Assembly (NCBI RefSeq): GCF_001877785.1
Contig: NZ_MINN01000139.1
Location: 1 to 64,000 of the forward strand
DNA from: Rossellomorea aquimaris
GTDB taxonomy: Bacteria > Bacillota > Bacilli > Bacillales > Bacillaceae_B
Reading direction: 5' to 3'
Length of the DNA stretch: 64,000 nucleotides
The position numbers and the translations under genes are program-made. Positions 53,155 through 61,867 of the stretch are shown in pieces. The notes under the pieces were generated by a model. It had not been told where the DNA came from. It ran no database searches and saw only the letters and a program-made list of their open reading frames with translations. The stretch's first letter is position 1; each line of letters begins with the position of its first letter.

Positions 53155-53182
53155 AACAAAAAGACCGCCCCCCAGGCGGTCC
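53155..53182 (-). terminator. gpsA terminator
   Basis: On the minus strand GACCGCC, loop, GGCGGTC, TTTTTGTTTT. Confidence 0.92.
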
Positions 53183-53210
53183 CCAACCAACTAACTAACT
53201 AACTTCCCTC

Positions 53211-54257
53211 TCACTCTTCTTCCAATGCATCCCCCAGCAAAACGACCAAATCTTCCATCTCATGCGTCTTATTCCGCTGCATCAGCTGATCCACCGCTTC
53301 CCTTGCGTTCACGCCGTTGAAGAGAATATCATAGAGCGCATCCGTGATCGGCATGCTCACCCCGTACTCAGCGGCGAGCTGCTTAGCTGCTTTCGTCGTT
53401 CTTACTCCTTCGACGACCATCCCCATATTGTCGAGCACTTCGTCGAGGTCCATTCCTTTACCGAGCATATTCCCAGCTCTCCAGTTACGGGAGTGGACGC
53501 TTGTACAGGTGACGATCAGATCGCCGATACCGGACAATCCGGAGAACGTCAGAGGGTTTGCTCCCATTTTGACGCCGAGCCTTGATATTTCCACCAGTCC
53601 GCGGGTGATGAGGGCTGCTTTGGCATTGTCCCCGTATCCGAGGCCGTCCCCCACTCCGGCTGCAAGGGCGATGATGTTCTTGAGGGCCCCGCCTATCTCG
53701 ACGCCTACCATATCTGTATTGGTATACACCCTGAATTGATTGTTCATGAACATATTCTGGACCTTAACCGCTGCTTCAATGTTCCCGGACGATGCAACCA
53801 CGGTGGTCGGATGCCTCAGACTCACTTCTTCTGCATGGCTTGGTCCCGATAAGACCACGATATCTTTCAGATTTTCTGGTTCCATCGCTTGTTCAATGAT
53901 CTGGGATATCCTCAATAAGGAATCAGGTTCGATTCCCTTGCTGACATGGACAATGGTGAGCGGTTCGCTTTGAACCTTCTGTATATCATCGAGCACCTGT
54001 CTGATGGCTTTGGTGGGAACAGCCAATACGATGGTATTGGTCCCGCCTATTACATCTTTCAGATTTGATGCTGCCGTGATGTTATCAGGGAGTCTGCACC
54101 CCTTCAAGTACTTTTCATTCGTATGGGATTCGTTGATTTCTTTTACCGCTGCTTCGCTTCTTCCCCACATCTCTACGTTGTAACCGTTATCAGCAAGGAC
54201 AATGGCAAGCGCCGTTCCCCAGCTTCCTGTTCCGATGACTGCTGCTTTTTTATCCAT
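53211..54257 (-). CDS. gpsA: NAD(P)-dependent glycerol-3-phosphate dehydrogenase
   Basis: A 348-residue enzyme: Rossmann motif VIGTGSWGTALA, VSKGIEPDS, LSGPSHAEEV, GGALKNIIALAAGVGDGLGYGDNAKAALITRG with the catalytic Lys, and SRNWRAG. It makes sn-glycerol 3-phosphate for phospholipids and for CDP-glycerol, thus linking to TagD nearby. ATG 54257 follows GGTGAAGA; the ATG at 54281 is less well placed. Confidence 0.95.
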   Translation of the reverse strand: MDKKAAVIGTGSWGTALAIVLADNGYNVEMWGRSEAAVKEINESHTNEKYLKGCRLPDNITAASNLKDVIGGTNTIVLAVPTKAIRQVLDDIQKVQSEPLTIVHVSKGIEPDSLLRISQIIEQAMEPENLKDIVVLSGPSHAEEVSLRHPTTVVASSGNIEAAVKVQNMFMNNQFRVYTNTDMVGVEIGGALKNIIALAAGVGDGLGYGDNAKAALITRGLVEISRLGVKMGANPLTFSGLSGIGDLIVTCTSVHSRNWRAGNMLGKGMDLDEVLDNMGMVVEGVRTTKAAKQLAAEYGVSMPITDALYDILFNGVNAREAVDQLMQRNKTHEMEDLVVLLGDALEEE

Positions 54258-54423
54258 ACATTCTTCACCGCCTGAGTTCAATTGAAATTTTTCTTATTTT
54301 ATCATAAAAATAACGTCTTTTTTTGTATTCCCTTCTGAATGAGAAATACTCCCCGGTACGAATAGTCGGGACAAGGCTGTCATACACTATTATCTATATA
54401 CTTAAGCAGGATGTGAGGGTTTG

Positions 54424-56220
54424 ATGCAAGGGTTGAAAGCACCAAAAGAGTTATTTGTCCGTTACTGCAATGAACTGGTCTATATTTTTCTCTTCATTAA
54501 AATCATTCTTTTTCATCTATTGACGGATACGCCGGTGTCCAGCGGGGTTTACTCGACGTCGCTGGGATTTCTGTTCATTTTCTATGCCCTGTCTTATTTT
54601 TTCCGGAATAAGGGAAGGTTGATTTTCTCATATGCTGTCAGTTTTTTCATAAGTCTGCTGTTATTGAGCAATACTCTCTATCTGGATTATTACAGCTCGC
54701 CTGTCACCATCGCCACCTTTTACCAGACGTCGAATTTATCCGGTCTCGGGGACAGCATCCTGTACTTGTTCCAGCCTGAATATGCTGTGTATTTCCTTGA
54801 CCTGCTCGTACTGCCATTCCTTATTTTCAGAAGGTCATTTGTCTATAAAAAACACACTTCAATCGTAAAAGGGGTCCTTCCGTTTGCCGTATTCGGAGTG
54901 ATGGGACTTTTCATGAAGCCTGTAAAATTGATGCTGATCGATAAGCTGGAGAACCCTGTCCAGGCCTACGATTCACTCGATCAGACGGTTCAGTACGGGA
55001 TCATGGGCCACCACGCCCTCGATACGTATTTCCATGTCAGGGATGCGAACTTCACCCTTTCTTCGGAAGACAGGCAGCTGATTGAAGAGCAGTTGAATAA
55101 AAAAGAAGAATACACGAAAGAGACGAAATATGAAGGAATCGGCAAAGGGAAGAATCTAATCCTTATTCAGGTGGAATCCTTGCAGCAATTTGTTCTGAAT
55201 AAGAAGGTGAACGGTCAGGAAATCACCCCGACACTGAATAAGATGATGGATCATTCCATCTCGTTTCCAAACTTTTATGCACAGACCATCGGCGGTAACA
55301 GCTCGGATGCAGAATTCCTGACCCAGACTTCCCTCTTCCCGATCAATTCAGGATCTGTATTCTTCCGCTACCCTTCCAACACTTATCATTCGCTTGCCAA
55401 TATGTTGAAGGAAAATGGATATGGGACGCTTGCCGTACATGCTGACGAGAAAACATTTTGGAACCGCCATGAGATGTACCCTTCACTCGGCTTTGAAAAA
55501 TACGTGACTATAGAGCAGTTTCCCCAAAAGGAAATGGCAGGAATGGGGGTCGGTGATAAAGAGATGTTCACTGAAACAGCCCGGATACTTGCCGATCAAA
55601 AACAGCCTTTTTACTCCTTCCTTGTGACGCTTACCAATCATATGCCTTATGAAATAGAAAAAGAAAAACAATCACTGGCACTGCCGCCGGAGCTCGACAA
55701 TTCGCTGCTGGGTAATTATTTTCAAACCGTAAAGTACACAGATGAAGCACTGGGGTTATTTTTGGAGTCATTGAAAGAAAAGAAGCTGCTGGAGGATTCA
55801 ATCATCGTACTGTACGGCGACCATAACGGTATTTTCCACCGTGATAAACAGCAGGTCGAGAAATGGATACAGAAGGATATTACAGACGAAGAGTGGTACA
55901 GGGAATATGCAACCATCCCGTTCATGATTTATCATCCATCCATCAAAGGGGAGATCAGTCAAACAATCGGCGGACAGATCGATGTTTTGCCTACCCTTGA
56001 ATCGATCATGGACGTTAGTGTTAAGGGAGCCAATACCATGTTGGGAGCCGACTTACTGAGGACGAAAAAAGGAAGCGTCCTGATTCCAAGCGGAGGATAT
56101 GTGGATAAGCCCCTCTCCATCACAGCCCAATCTGTCTCACAGGGATTAACCGAAGACCAGCAGAAGGTCTTGGAACTATCAAACCTGATCATAAAAGGAA
56201 ACTACTTTGGAGAAGAATAA
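54424..56220 (+). CDS. LTA-synthase-like membrane sulfatase-fold protein
   Basis: A 598-residue protein: five helices in the first 170 residues, a linker, then an extracellular alkaline-phosphatase-fold domain with metal-binding VESLQ (Glu251), WNRHEMYPSLGF, LTNHMPY, YGDHNG. LtaS-family enzymes polymerise glycerol phosphate from phosphatidylglycerol. At the nucleophile position, where LtaS has Thr in GKTSDAEF, this protein has Ser293 (GNSSDAEF). Ser may still work, but the activity could differ. ATG 54424 follows GAGGG. Confidence 0.87.
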   Translation: MQGLKAPKELFVRYCNELVYIFLFIKIILFHLLTDTPVSSGVYSTSLGFLFIFYALSYFFRNKGRLIFSYAVSFFISLLLLSNTLYLDYYSSPVTIATFYQTSNLSGLGDSILYLFQPEYAVYFLDLLVLPFLIFRRSFVYKKHTSIVKGVLPFAVFGVMGLFMKPVKLMLIDKLENPVQAYDSLDQTVQYGIMGHHALDTYFHVRDANFTLSSEDRQLIEEQLNKKEEYTKETKYEGIGKGKNLILIQVESLQQFVLNKKVNGQEITPTLNKMMDHSISFPNFYAQTIGGNSSDAEFLTQTSLFPINSGSVFFRYPSNTYHSLANMLKENGYGTLAVHADEKTFWNRHEMYPSLGFEKYVTIEQFPQKEMAGMGVGDKEMFTETARILADQKQPFYSFLVTLTNHMPYEIEKEKQSLALPPELDNSLLGNYFQTVKYTDEALGLFLESLKEKKLLEDSIIVLYGDHNGIFHRDKQQVEKWIQKDITDEEWYREYATIPFMIYHPSIKGEISQTIGGQIDVLPTLESIMDVSVKGANTMLGADLLRTKKGSVLIPSGGYVDKPLSITAQSVSQGLTEDQQKVLELSNLIIKGNYFGEE

Positions 56221-56260
56221 CCTCGTGACAACATGACTTTTTATGGGTACTTCCAAAAAA

Positions 56261-56659
56261 GAGGCTGGAACAAAACTGTTTTAGTCTAAATAAACCCCGA
56301 ACTAATTAGCACGCTAAGAGGCAAATTAGTCCGGGGTTTAATTTTCTTCAATGGGATATTTAGATGTAGCTCTTTCCAGCGGTTGATTGGAGTGCAAAAC
56401 GTAGACTCCTAACCGAAATGCGGAAGGGCTTTGCTCAGAGGCGTGTGGCATAAGACGAATCGGCCTGGAAGGCGCACTTTGCCTTCTTGGGCGGTTTGGC
56501 TTATGACATGTGCCTCTAAGCCCTGAAGCTGGACAGTTCCTACCCTGAATAAGGAAAAAAAGCTCACGGGCTTCCCGCAAAAGCGGAGTTTTGCACGGAA
56601 ATCATTATCAGTAATAATAGACTACTCTGAAATTGCTTTTTTTGTTTTGTTCCACTCTC
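56261..56659. repeat. Composite structured repeat, copy R5 (type II) with inserted hairpin
   Basis: Outer arms TGGAACAAAAC (56266-56276) and GTTTTGTTCCA (56644-56654) match. A terminator-like hairpin lies at 56290-56340 (TAAACCCCG/CGGGGTTTA plus more, two mismatches). The dispersed element has stem GTGCAAAAC (56392-56400) with GTTTTGCAC (56588-56596). About 80 nt inside it form an extra long hairpin with arms AGAGGC/GCCTCT, CATAAG/CTTATG and GAAGGC/GCCTTC. It lies between the LTA-synthase-like gene and the autolysin gene; the remaining 230 nt before the latter are A+T-rich promoter-like DNA. Confidence 0.85.
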
Positions 56660-56891
56660 CTTCTATTTCATTTAGATTACAAAATTTGAACACATTATGC
56701 ATTTTTTGCAATATAACTTATGTTACAATTGGGTAAATTTCTAGTTCCTTCTAACTATTTAACAAAATATAACACTTTTAGAATAGTATTCTTTTATATT
56801 TCGACATATGATAGAATTATTTTGTCATATAAGTAATTTATTTGTAAATTGCTTAATTATTCTATTATATGGAGGGATTAAGGAATCTATC

Positions 56892-59800
56892 ATGAAGTCA
56901 TTCAGAAAGATTAGTTTTTCTTTGTTGGCCGCTTTACTGGTTTTCTCTAATTTCGGAGGAATTGCTCAGGCAGAAACGAGTAAAGCAGCAAATGTCAGTG
57001 ATGTTACTGTATCAGCCGATACTGGAGAAGCGATCAGCTTATACAAGGAACCTTCCGGGGAGAGTGAAATCCTTCTCGAACTGCCAAATGACGCTGCCGT
57101 CTCCCTTCTTGCCGAAAGCGTGGATGAATCCCCGTATTCATTAGTAAGCTATTACGACAGTGAATCGGAAGAAGATATTGAGGGGTATGTATTAAGTAAA
57201 TACATAGCTATTCCAGCTAAAACTGAAGAGGATCCCGCAAACCAAGAGGATCCATCCCAGGAATCCACGGATAGCGAAGAACCACAGGTTTCGGACGGAG
57301 TATCACAGGAAGATGGCGTTTCTTCTGAAGAAGGAACAACAGAACCTGCTGATAATGCCGGCTCAGAAGACCAAACGGTTTCAGAAAAAGAAACTGAAAC
57401 GGCAAAGGAAGAAGAATCTTCCGAAAGTGTGACTGAAGAAACAGTTGAAAATGAGACTTCTAAAACGGTTGAAATGGCCGATGAAGAGGAAACATCGACA
57501 GAAAAAAGCAAATTTTCTGCGTTTTCTGCTTCCGTACAGGAATTCAGCGGTGAAAGTATGAGCGGTATCGCTCTAAAAAGCCCTACTTCTGTATACGAAG
57601 CCCAATCAACCTCTTCCAAGAAGCTTAAAAGCTATGATCAAGGAAGTACACTAAGGTACTATGCCTTGAATTCGAATTGGTATGTTACTAGAGTATATTT
57701 AAACGGCATCGCCACTACAGGTTATATCTCTGTCAAGGATGTCGAGAAACTCCCGGCGGAACAAACAAGGCTTAAGGGAGTGGCGAAACAGACTACTCCG
57801 ATCTACCGTAAGGCATCAGCATCCTCAGGTACTTGGAAGAGTTACCCTGCAGGAAGTGTACTTGTTTACGATACATTCATCAGCGGATGGTATGAAGCAA
57901 GGGTTTATGCTGAAGGTGATTGGAGAATCGGATACATCAATGCAGCCCACGTACAGAATGCAGCTGAAGATCCGGTCAGGTTGAAAGGCGCAGCCAAGAA
58001 TACCACCCCGGTTTACCACGATGCGACGACCTCTTCACCTGTGTGGAAGAGCTATCCGGCAGGAAGTATCCTTGTCTATGATACATTCATTGACGGATGG
58101 TATTCAGCAAGGATGTATGCAGACGGTGCCTGGAGAACAGGTTACATCAATGCAGCAGACGTACAGAATGCAACTGAAAATCCGGTCAGGCTGAAAGGCG
58201 CTGCCAAGAAGACCACTCCGGTTTATCACGATGCAGCGACTTCTTCACCTGTATGGAAAAGCTACCCGGCAGGAAGCGTACTCGTTTATGATACATTCAT
58301 TGACGGATGGTATTCAGCAAGGATGTATGCAGACGGCGCCTGGAGAACGGGGTACATCAATGCAGCAGACGTACAGAATGCTACTGAAAATCCGGTCAGG
58401 CTGAAAGGTGTTGCCAAGAACACCACTCCGATTTACCAAGATGCGGCGACTTCTTCACCTGTATGGAAAAGCTATCCGGCAGGAAGCGTACTTGTCTATG
58501 ATACATTCATTGACGGATGGTATTCAGCAAGGATGTACGCAGACGGCGCTTGGAGAACGGGATACATTAATGCTTCAGATGTCGAGAACAGCGTACAGGA
58601 TCAGAAATCCATCAGAGGGATCGGCCTGCAGTCGCCAACCAATCTTTATGAAGATGCCAGTACTGATTCCTCTGTATTAAAGAGCTATCCACAAGGGAAG
58701 ATTCTGTACTATCAGTCATTTGTAAGCGGTTGGTATGAAACAGGATTTTATGTAGACGGCAAAAAGAAAACGGCTTATATTGACGCCAGCCATGTTGAAA
58801 ATATCCTGGATCAGCAGGATGATCTTGAGGGGATTTCCCTTTCAGACTCAACGAATGTATATACGTATGCATCAAGAGGCTCTTCTGTGATCAAGAGTTA
58901 TCCAAAAGGAAAGATCCTGAAGTTCAAAACGTTTTCCGCCAGCTGGTACGAGGCGCGGGTCTTTGTAAACGGAGACCCTAAAATCGGATATATCCATAAA
59001 GACGATGTCCAAACCCTCGGTACCGATGTCATCCAGGAGTATACGAATTATGGAATGACATTTGAAGAAATGCTGGATCTACAGATGAGTAACAACCCGC
59101 AGACCGATTTATACCGTAATGAGCCTGCCTATATCTGGGCAGACTATGTGGATTTGGATACGTGGACGGTAACGGCCAATGTTAACGTACGTTCCAGTAT
59201 GTCCACAGCCAGCAGCGATAATATCGTCTCAATGGTAAAGAACGGCGGATGGGTAAATGTCGTCGATACGCATGGTGACTGGGTAGAGGTCCGCCTCACT
59301 TGGAAAAATGCTAAAAGAGATGATGTAGCCTACTACTTGGACCCTTCTAACTTCACATTTGGAAGCAAAGAGTACTATCAGTTCCTGAAACTTTCATTAC
59401 CTGCTAATTTAAGCGTGCAGGAAGTGAATGAGAAGGTGCTTACAGGCAAGGGAATACTGGATGGAAAAGGCCAGGCGTTCATTGATGCTGCCAGCAAGTA
59501 CAAGGTAAATGAAGTTTACTTGATTTCACACGCTTTGCTTGAAACGGGTAACGGGACATCCGATCTTGCTAATGGTGTCGTTTACAACGGAGTGAAAGTA
59601 TACAACATGTATGGCTATGGTGCATACGACAGCTGCCCGCTGACCTGCGGTGCACAAACCGCCTATGAACAAGGCTGGTTCACCCCTGAGAAAGCCATCA
59701 TCGGGGGAGCCGAACTGATCAGCAGCGGATATATCTACAGGGATGGATTCCAGCAGGATACTCTTTATAAAATGAGATGGAATCCTGAAGGATATCACCA

Positions 59801-59915
59801 ATATGCAACAGATATCGGCTGGGCTGCCAAACAGGTTTCAAGTATTTTTAACCTTTATTCATTATTGGATAACTATACTTTGTACTTTGATCAGCCATAT
59901 TATGAAGTGAAATAA
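56892..59915 (+). CDS. Large SH3-repeat autolysin, GH73 N-acetylglucosaminidase
   Basis: A 1007-residue secreted protein: signal peptide (FSLLAALLVFSNFGGIAQA), an SH3-like region (about 40-105), a Glu/Ser/Thr-rich spacer to about 215, seven GW/SH3-like repeats of about 70 residues (about 220-710), a further SH3 domain (ANVNVRSSMST), and a C-terminal GH73 domain with the catalytic Glu884 in SHALLETGNG. It cleaves glycan strands, as LytD does. Repeats 3 to 5 are nearly identical (210-bp DNA period), a recent expansion. ATG 56892 has AAGGAA; frames from 56808 add a second hydrophobic stretch without a site. Confidence 0.92.
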   Translation: MKSFRKISFSLLAALLVFSNFGGIAQAETSKAANVSDVTVSADTGEAISLYKEPSGESEILLELPNDAAVSLLAESVDESPYSLVSYYDSESEEDIEGYVLSKYIAIPAKTEEDPANQEDPSQESTDSEEPQVSDGVSQEDGVSSEEGTTEPADNAGSEDQTVSEKETETAKEEESSESVTEETVENETSKTVEMADEEETSTEKSKFSAFSASVQEFSGESMSGIALKSPTSVYEAQSTSSKKLKSYDQGSTLRYYALNSNWYVTRVYLNGIATTGYISVKDVEKLPAEQTRLKGVAKQTTPIYRKASASSGTWKSYPAGSVLVYDTFISGWYEARVYAEGDWRIGYINAAHVQNAAEDPVRLKGAAKNTTPVYHDATTSSPVWKSYPAGSILVYDTFIDGWYSARMYADGAWRTGYINAADVQNATENPVRLKGAAKKTTPVYHDAATSSPVWKSYPAGSVLVYDTFIDGWYSARMYADGAWRTGYINAADVQNATENPVRLKGVAKNTTPIYQDAATSSPVWKSYPAGSVLVYDTFIDGWYSARMYADGAWRTGYINASDVENSVQDQKSIRGIGLQSPTNLYEDASTDSSVLKSYPQGKILYYQSFVSGWYETGFYVDGKKKTAYIDASHVENILDQQDDLEGISLSDSTNVYTYASRGSSVIKSYPKGKILKFKTFSASWYEARVFVNGDPKIGYIHKDDVQTLGTDVIQEYTNYGMTFEEMLDLQMSNNPQTDLYRNEPAYIWADYVDLDTWTVTANVNVRSSMSTASSDNIVSMVKNGGWVNVVDTHGDWVEVRLTWKNAKRDDVAYYLDPSNFTFGSKEYYQFLKLSLPANLSVQEVNEKVLTGKGILDGKGQAFIDAASKYKVNEVYLISHALLETGNGTSDLANGVVYNGVKVYNMYGYGAYDSCPLTCGAQTAYEQGWFTPEKAIIGGAELISSGYIYRDGFQQDTLYKMRWNPEGYHQYATDIGWAAKQVSSIFNLYSLLDNYTLYFDQPYYEVK
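57971..58600 (+). repeat. Three near-identical 210-bp tandem units in the autolysin gene
   Basis: The string TCCGGTCAGG recurs at 57971, 58181 and 58391, giving a 210-bp (70-codon) period. Most differences between units are synonymous. Confidence 0.9.
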
Positions 59916-59926
59916 ATGACTGAATT

Positions 59927-59961
59927 AAAAAAGCTGAAGCGAAAACCGCTTCAGCTTTTTT
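59927..59961. terminator. Bidirectional terminator
   Basis: AAAAAAGCTGAAGCG, 5-nt loop, CGCTTCAGCTTTTTT, between the autolysin (+) and tagB-like (-) genes. Confidence 0.95.
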
Positions 59962-59969
59962 TCATGAGA

Positions 59970-61139
59970 TCAATCCATCTTCTCTCTTATATGATTCAAG
60001 ATATTTTTACTCGATTCCCCTTTTGAATATTCATTCCATTTAGAGGAGAATGAGCGGACTCTTTCCATGTTTACATCCCCTTGAGCAATAAAAGCGGCGA
60101 CCTCCTCCGGGGTACGGGCAATCGGACCAGGCAGGAGTGAGAGGAAATTCTCCCATATTCCCCGTTCCTTTTCGTATTGCTCCAAGTCATGCCAGAAGAA
60201 TATGATCGGGCGATTCAACAAAGAATATTCAAATGGAATGGAAGAGTAATCGGTTATGAGTACATCTGAAATAAATAATAATTCATTCAGCTGATGATGG
60301 CCCGAAAAATCATATACGAAATGAGCCAGATCTCCAGGGATGCTTATGTTATTTTTGACTGCCGGGTGAAGTTTAAGAAGCAGGACATATTCATCGCCGA
60401 ATTGCTTAGCCATGTTCTTCAGATCCAGCTTGATTTCAGTATCCGTCAACTGGTCTTCCCGATAAGTCGGTGCATAAAGCAGCACTTTTTTATCTTTAAG
60501 GAAAGGATGTTTCTTGTATAGTACAGATTGTGCGAGAAGCTGGGCCTTTTGATCAAAAAATACATCTGTTCGCGGAATTCCTGTTCGGAGCAGCCGATCT
60601 TCTGTCACCCCGAATGCTTCCCGGAAGACTTCTGCCATCGCTTCGGAGCCGATAACTACCTTGTTGAAGCGATTATAAACCGATTTAAAGCGACTTTGGG
60701 CCTTTTGGCTTCTATTCTCAATCGACGGATCTTTTAATCCGAATTTTTTAATCGCTCCATTAGCATGCCATAATTGAATGCATTCCACTGTCGGCTTAAA
60801 GTCGGATTTTGCAAGGAATCCGTAATAGTTATCCACGAAGACCACTTTAGACGTGGCCAGATGATAGATGGAGCGTATGAAATCCCAAGGTTTTTTAAAC
60901 TCAAAGAGCAATGTTTCTGCGTCTTTATATTTTGAGAAAATCCCATACATTTTTTCTGTCGTTAAAAAAAGAGTACGACAAGAAAAATCTTGTCGTATCA
61001 TCTCTTTATAAATGCTTTTATTATTTTCACTGAAAGAGACCACAAAGGTTACTTTCTTTTGCAAAGGGAATAATTTGCTGACTTTAAAGATCACGCTGAA
61101 AATAAATAAATAGAATGTTACAGCAAGCTCTCTGATCAT
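59970..61139 (-). CDS. CDP-glycerol glycerophosphotransferase (TagB-like)
   Basis: A 389-residue membrane-associated GT-B enzyme of the TagB/TagF family. Motifs: QLWHANGAIKKFG (catalytic His), GIPRTDVFF, APTYREDQ, LKLHP and LITDYSSIPFEYSLLNRPIIFF. It adds glycerol phosphate from CDP-glycerol to the teichoic acid linkage unit. At 389 residues it fits a primase (TagB) better than the longer TagF polymerase. ATG overlaps the tagD stop (TAATG), so expression is coupled. Confidence 0.88.
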   Translation of the reverse strand: MIRELAVTFYLFIFSVIFKVSKLFPLQKKVTFVVSFSENNKSIYKEMIRQDFSCRTLFLTTEKMYGIFSKYKDAETLLFEFKKPWDFIRSIYHLATSKVVFVDNYYGFLAKSDFKPTVECIQLWHANGAIKKFGLKDPSIENRSQKAQSRFKSVYNRFNKVVIGSEAMAEVFREAFGVTEDRLLRTGIPRTDVFFDQKAQLLAQSVLYKKHPFLKDKKVLLYAPTYREDQLTDTEIKLDLKNMAKQFGDEYVLLLKLHPAVKNNISIPGDLAHFVYDFSGHHQLNELLFISDVLITDYSSIPFEYSLLNRPIIFFWHDLEQYEKERGIWENFLSLLPGPIARTPEEVAAFIAQGDVNMERVRSFSSKWNEYSKGESSKNILNHIREKMD

Positions 61140-61531
61140 TATTTTACATGCAGCAGATCTTTTTTGATCTTACTTGTTGAGATACCGATCGTTCTCGGAA
61201 GGTAAACCACTTCACAGTATTCTTTAAGGAAGTCGAACTCACCTTTCCAATCGTCTCCCATTACAAATACGTCAATATCTCTATTTACAACATCCAATAC
61301 TTTTTGTTCCCAGTTTTCTTCAGCAATGACTTCGTCAACATATTTGATTGACTCAAGGATCATTTTTCTATTTTCGAAGCTGTGATAAGACTTTTTATTT
61401 TTAATGGCATTGAATTCATCTGAAGAAATTGCCACTGTTAAATGATCTCCCAATTCTTTTGCTCTTTTCAGCAGATTAATATGACCCCAATGAAGTAAAT
61501 CGAACGTTCCATATGTGATTACTTTTTTCAT
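61139..61531 (-). CDS. tagD: Glycerol-3-phosphate cytidylyltransferase
   Basis: A 130-residue nucleotidyltransferase: YGTFDLLHWGHINLL with the HxGH motif (His14, His17), the conserved VMGDDWKGEFD, and RTIGISTSKIKK. It makes CDP-glycerol from CTP and sn-glycerol 3-phosphate. ATG 61531 has GGAGGAGAA upstream; the frame to 61564 lacks a site. Its upstream region holds 11-nt-phased TTTACA boxes. Confidence 0.95.
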   Translation of the reverse strand: MKKVITYGTFDLLHWGHINLLKRAKELGDHLTVAISSDEFNAIKNKKSYHSFENRKMILESIKYVDEVIAEENWEQKVLDVVNRDIDVFVMGDDWKGEFDFLKEYCEVVYLPRTIGISTSKIKKDLLHVK

Positions 61532-61605
61532 TATAGGTTCTCCTCCTGTATTATAACTTCCCAAAAATCTCTATTCTTTTATCCAATTAATCCAAGTGGC
61601 TTGTC

Positions 61606-61611
61606 ATTATA
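61606..61611 (-). promoter_or_regulatory. -10 box candidate of tagD
   Basis: TATAAT on the minus strand (61611-61606), preceded by TTTGC. A matching -35 is poor, which would fit an activator-dependent promoter. Confidence 0.4.
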
Positions 61612-61682
61612 GCAAACTAGTAAATAAATCATCTAATAATCAAGTAATCAAGCATTTCTTAAGACAAGTATACCCGAAACTC

Positions 61683-61710
61683 TTTACACTGAGTTTATAG
61701 GGAATTTACA
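61683..61710. promoter_or_regulatory. Three phased TTTACA-like boxes upstream of tagD
   Basis: TTTACA-N5-TTTATA-N5-TTTACA, an 11-nt direct-repeat spacing as in PhoP boxes (TTWACA) of Bacillus. On the other strand the outer units read TGTAAA. Confidence 0.55.
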
Positions 61711-61837
61711 ATTGCGTAATAATACTGTCGAAAAATGCCATTCTTTCATCTCATTTTAAACGAGGGAACTTTTTATCGCAAGAGCCCTTGAATGAATATT
61801 TAGTGAACTATCTACTTAATACCCATAACATAATGGA

Positions 61838-61854
61838 TTTACACTACATTTACA
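61838..61854. promoter_or_regulatory. Second TTTACA-N5-TTTACA box pair
   Basis: On the minus strand TGTAAA-N5-TGTAAA fits the WalR consensus TGTWAH-N5-TGTWAH exactly; the plus strand fits a PhoP half-box pair. It lies between the acyltransferase stop and tagD, both read on the minus strand. Confidence 0.55.
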
Positions 61855-61867
61855 ATTGAAATTTTTT

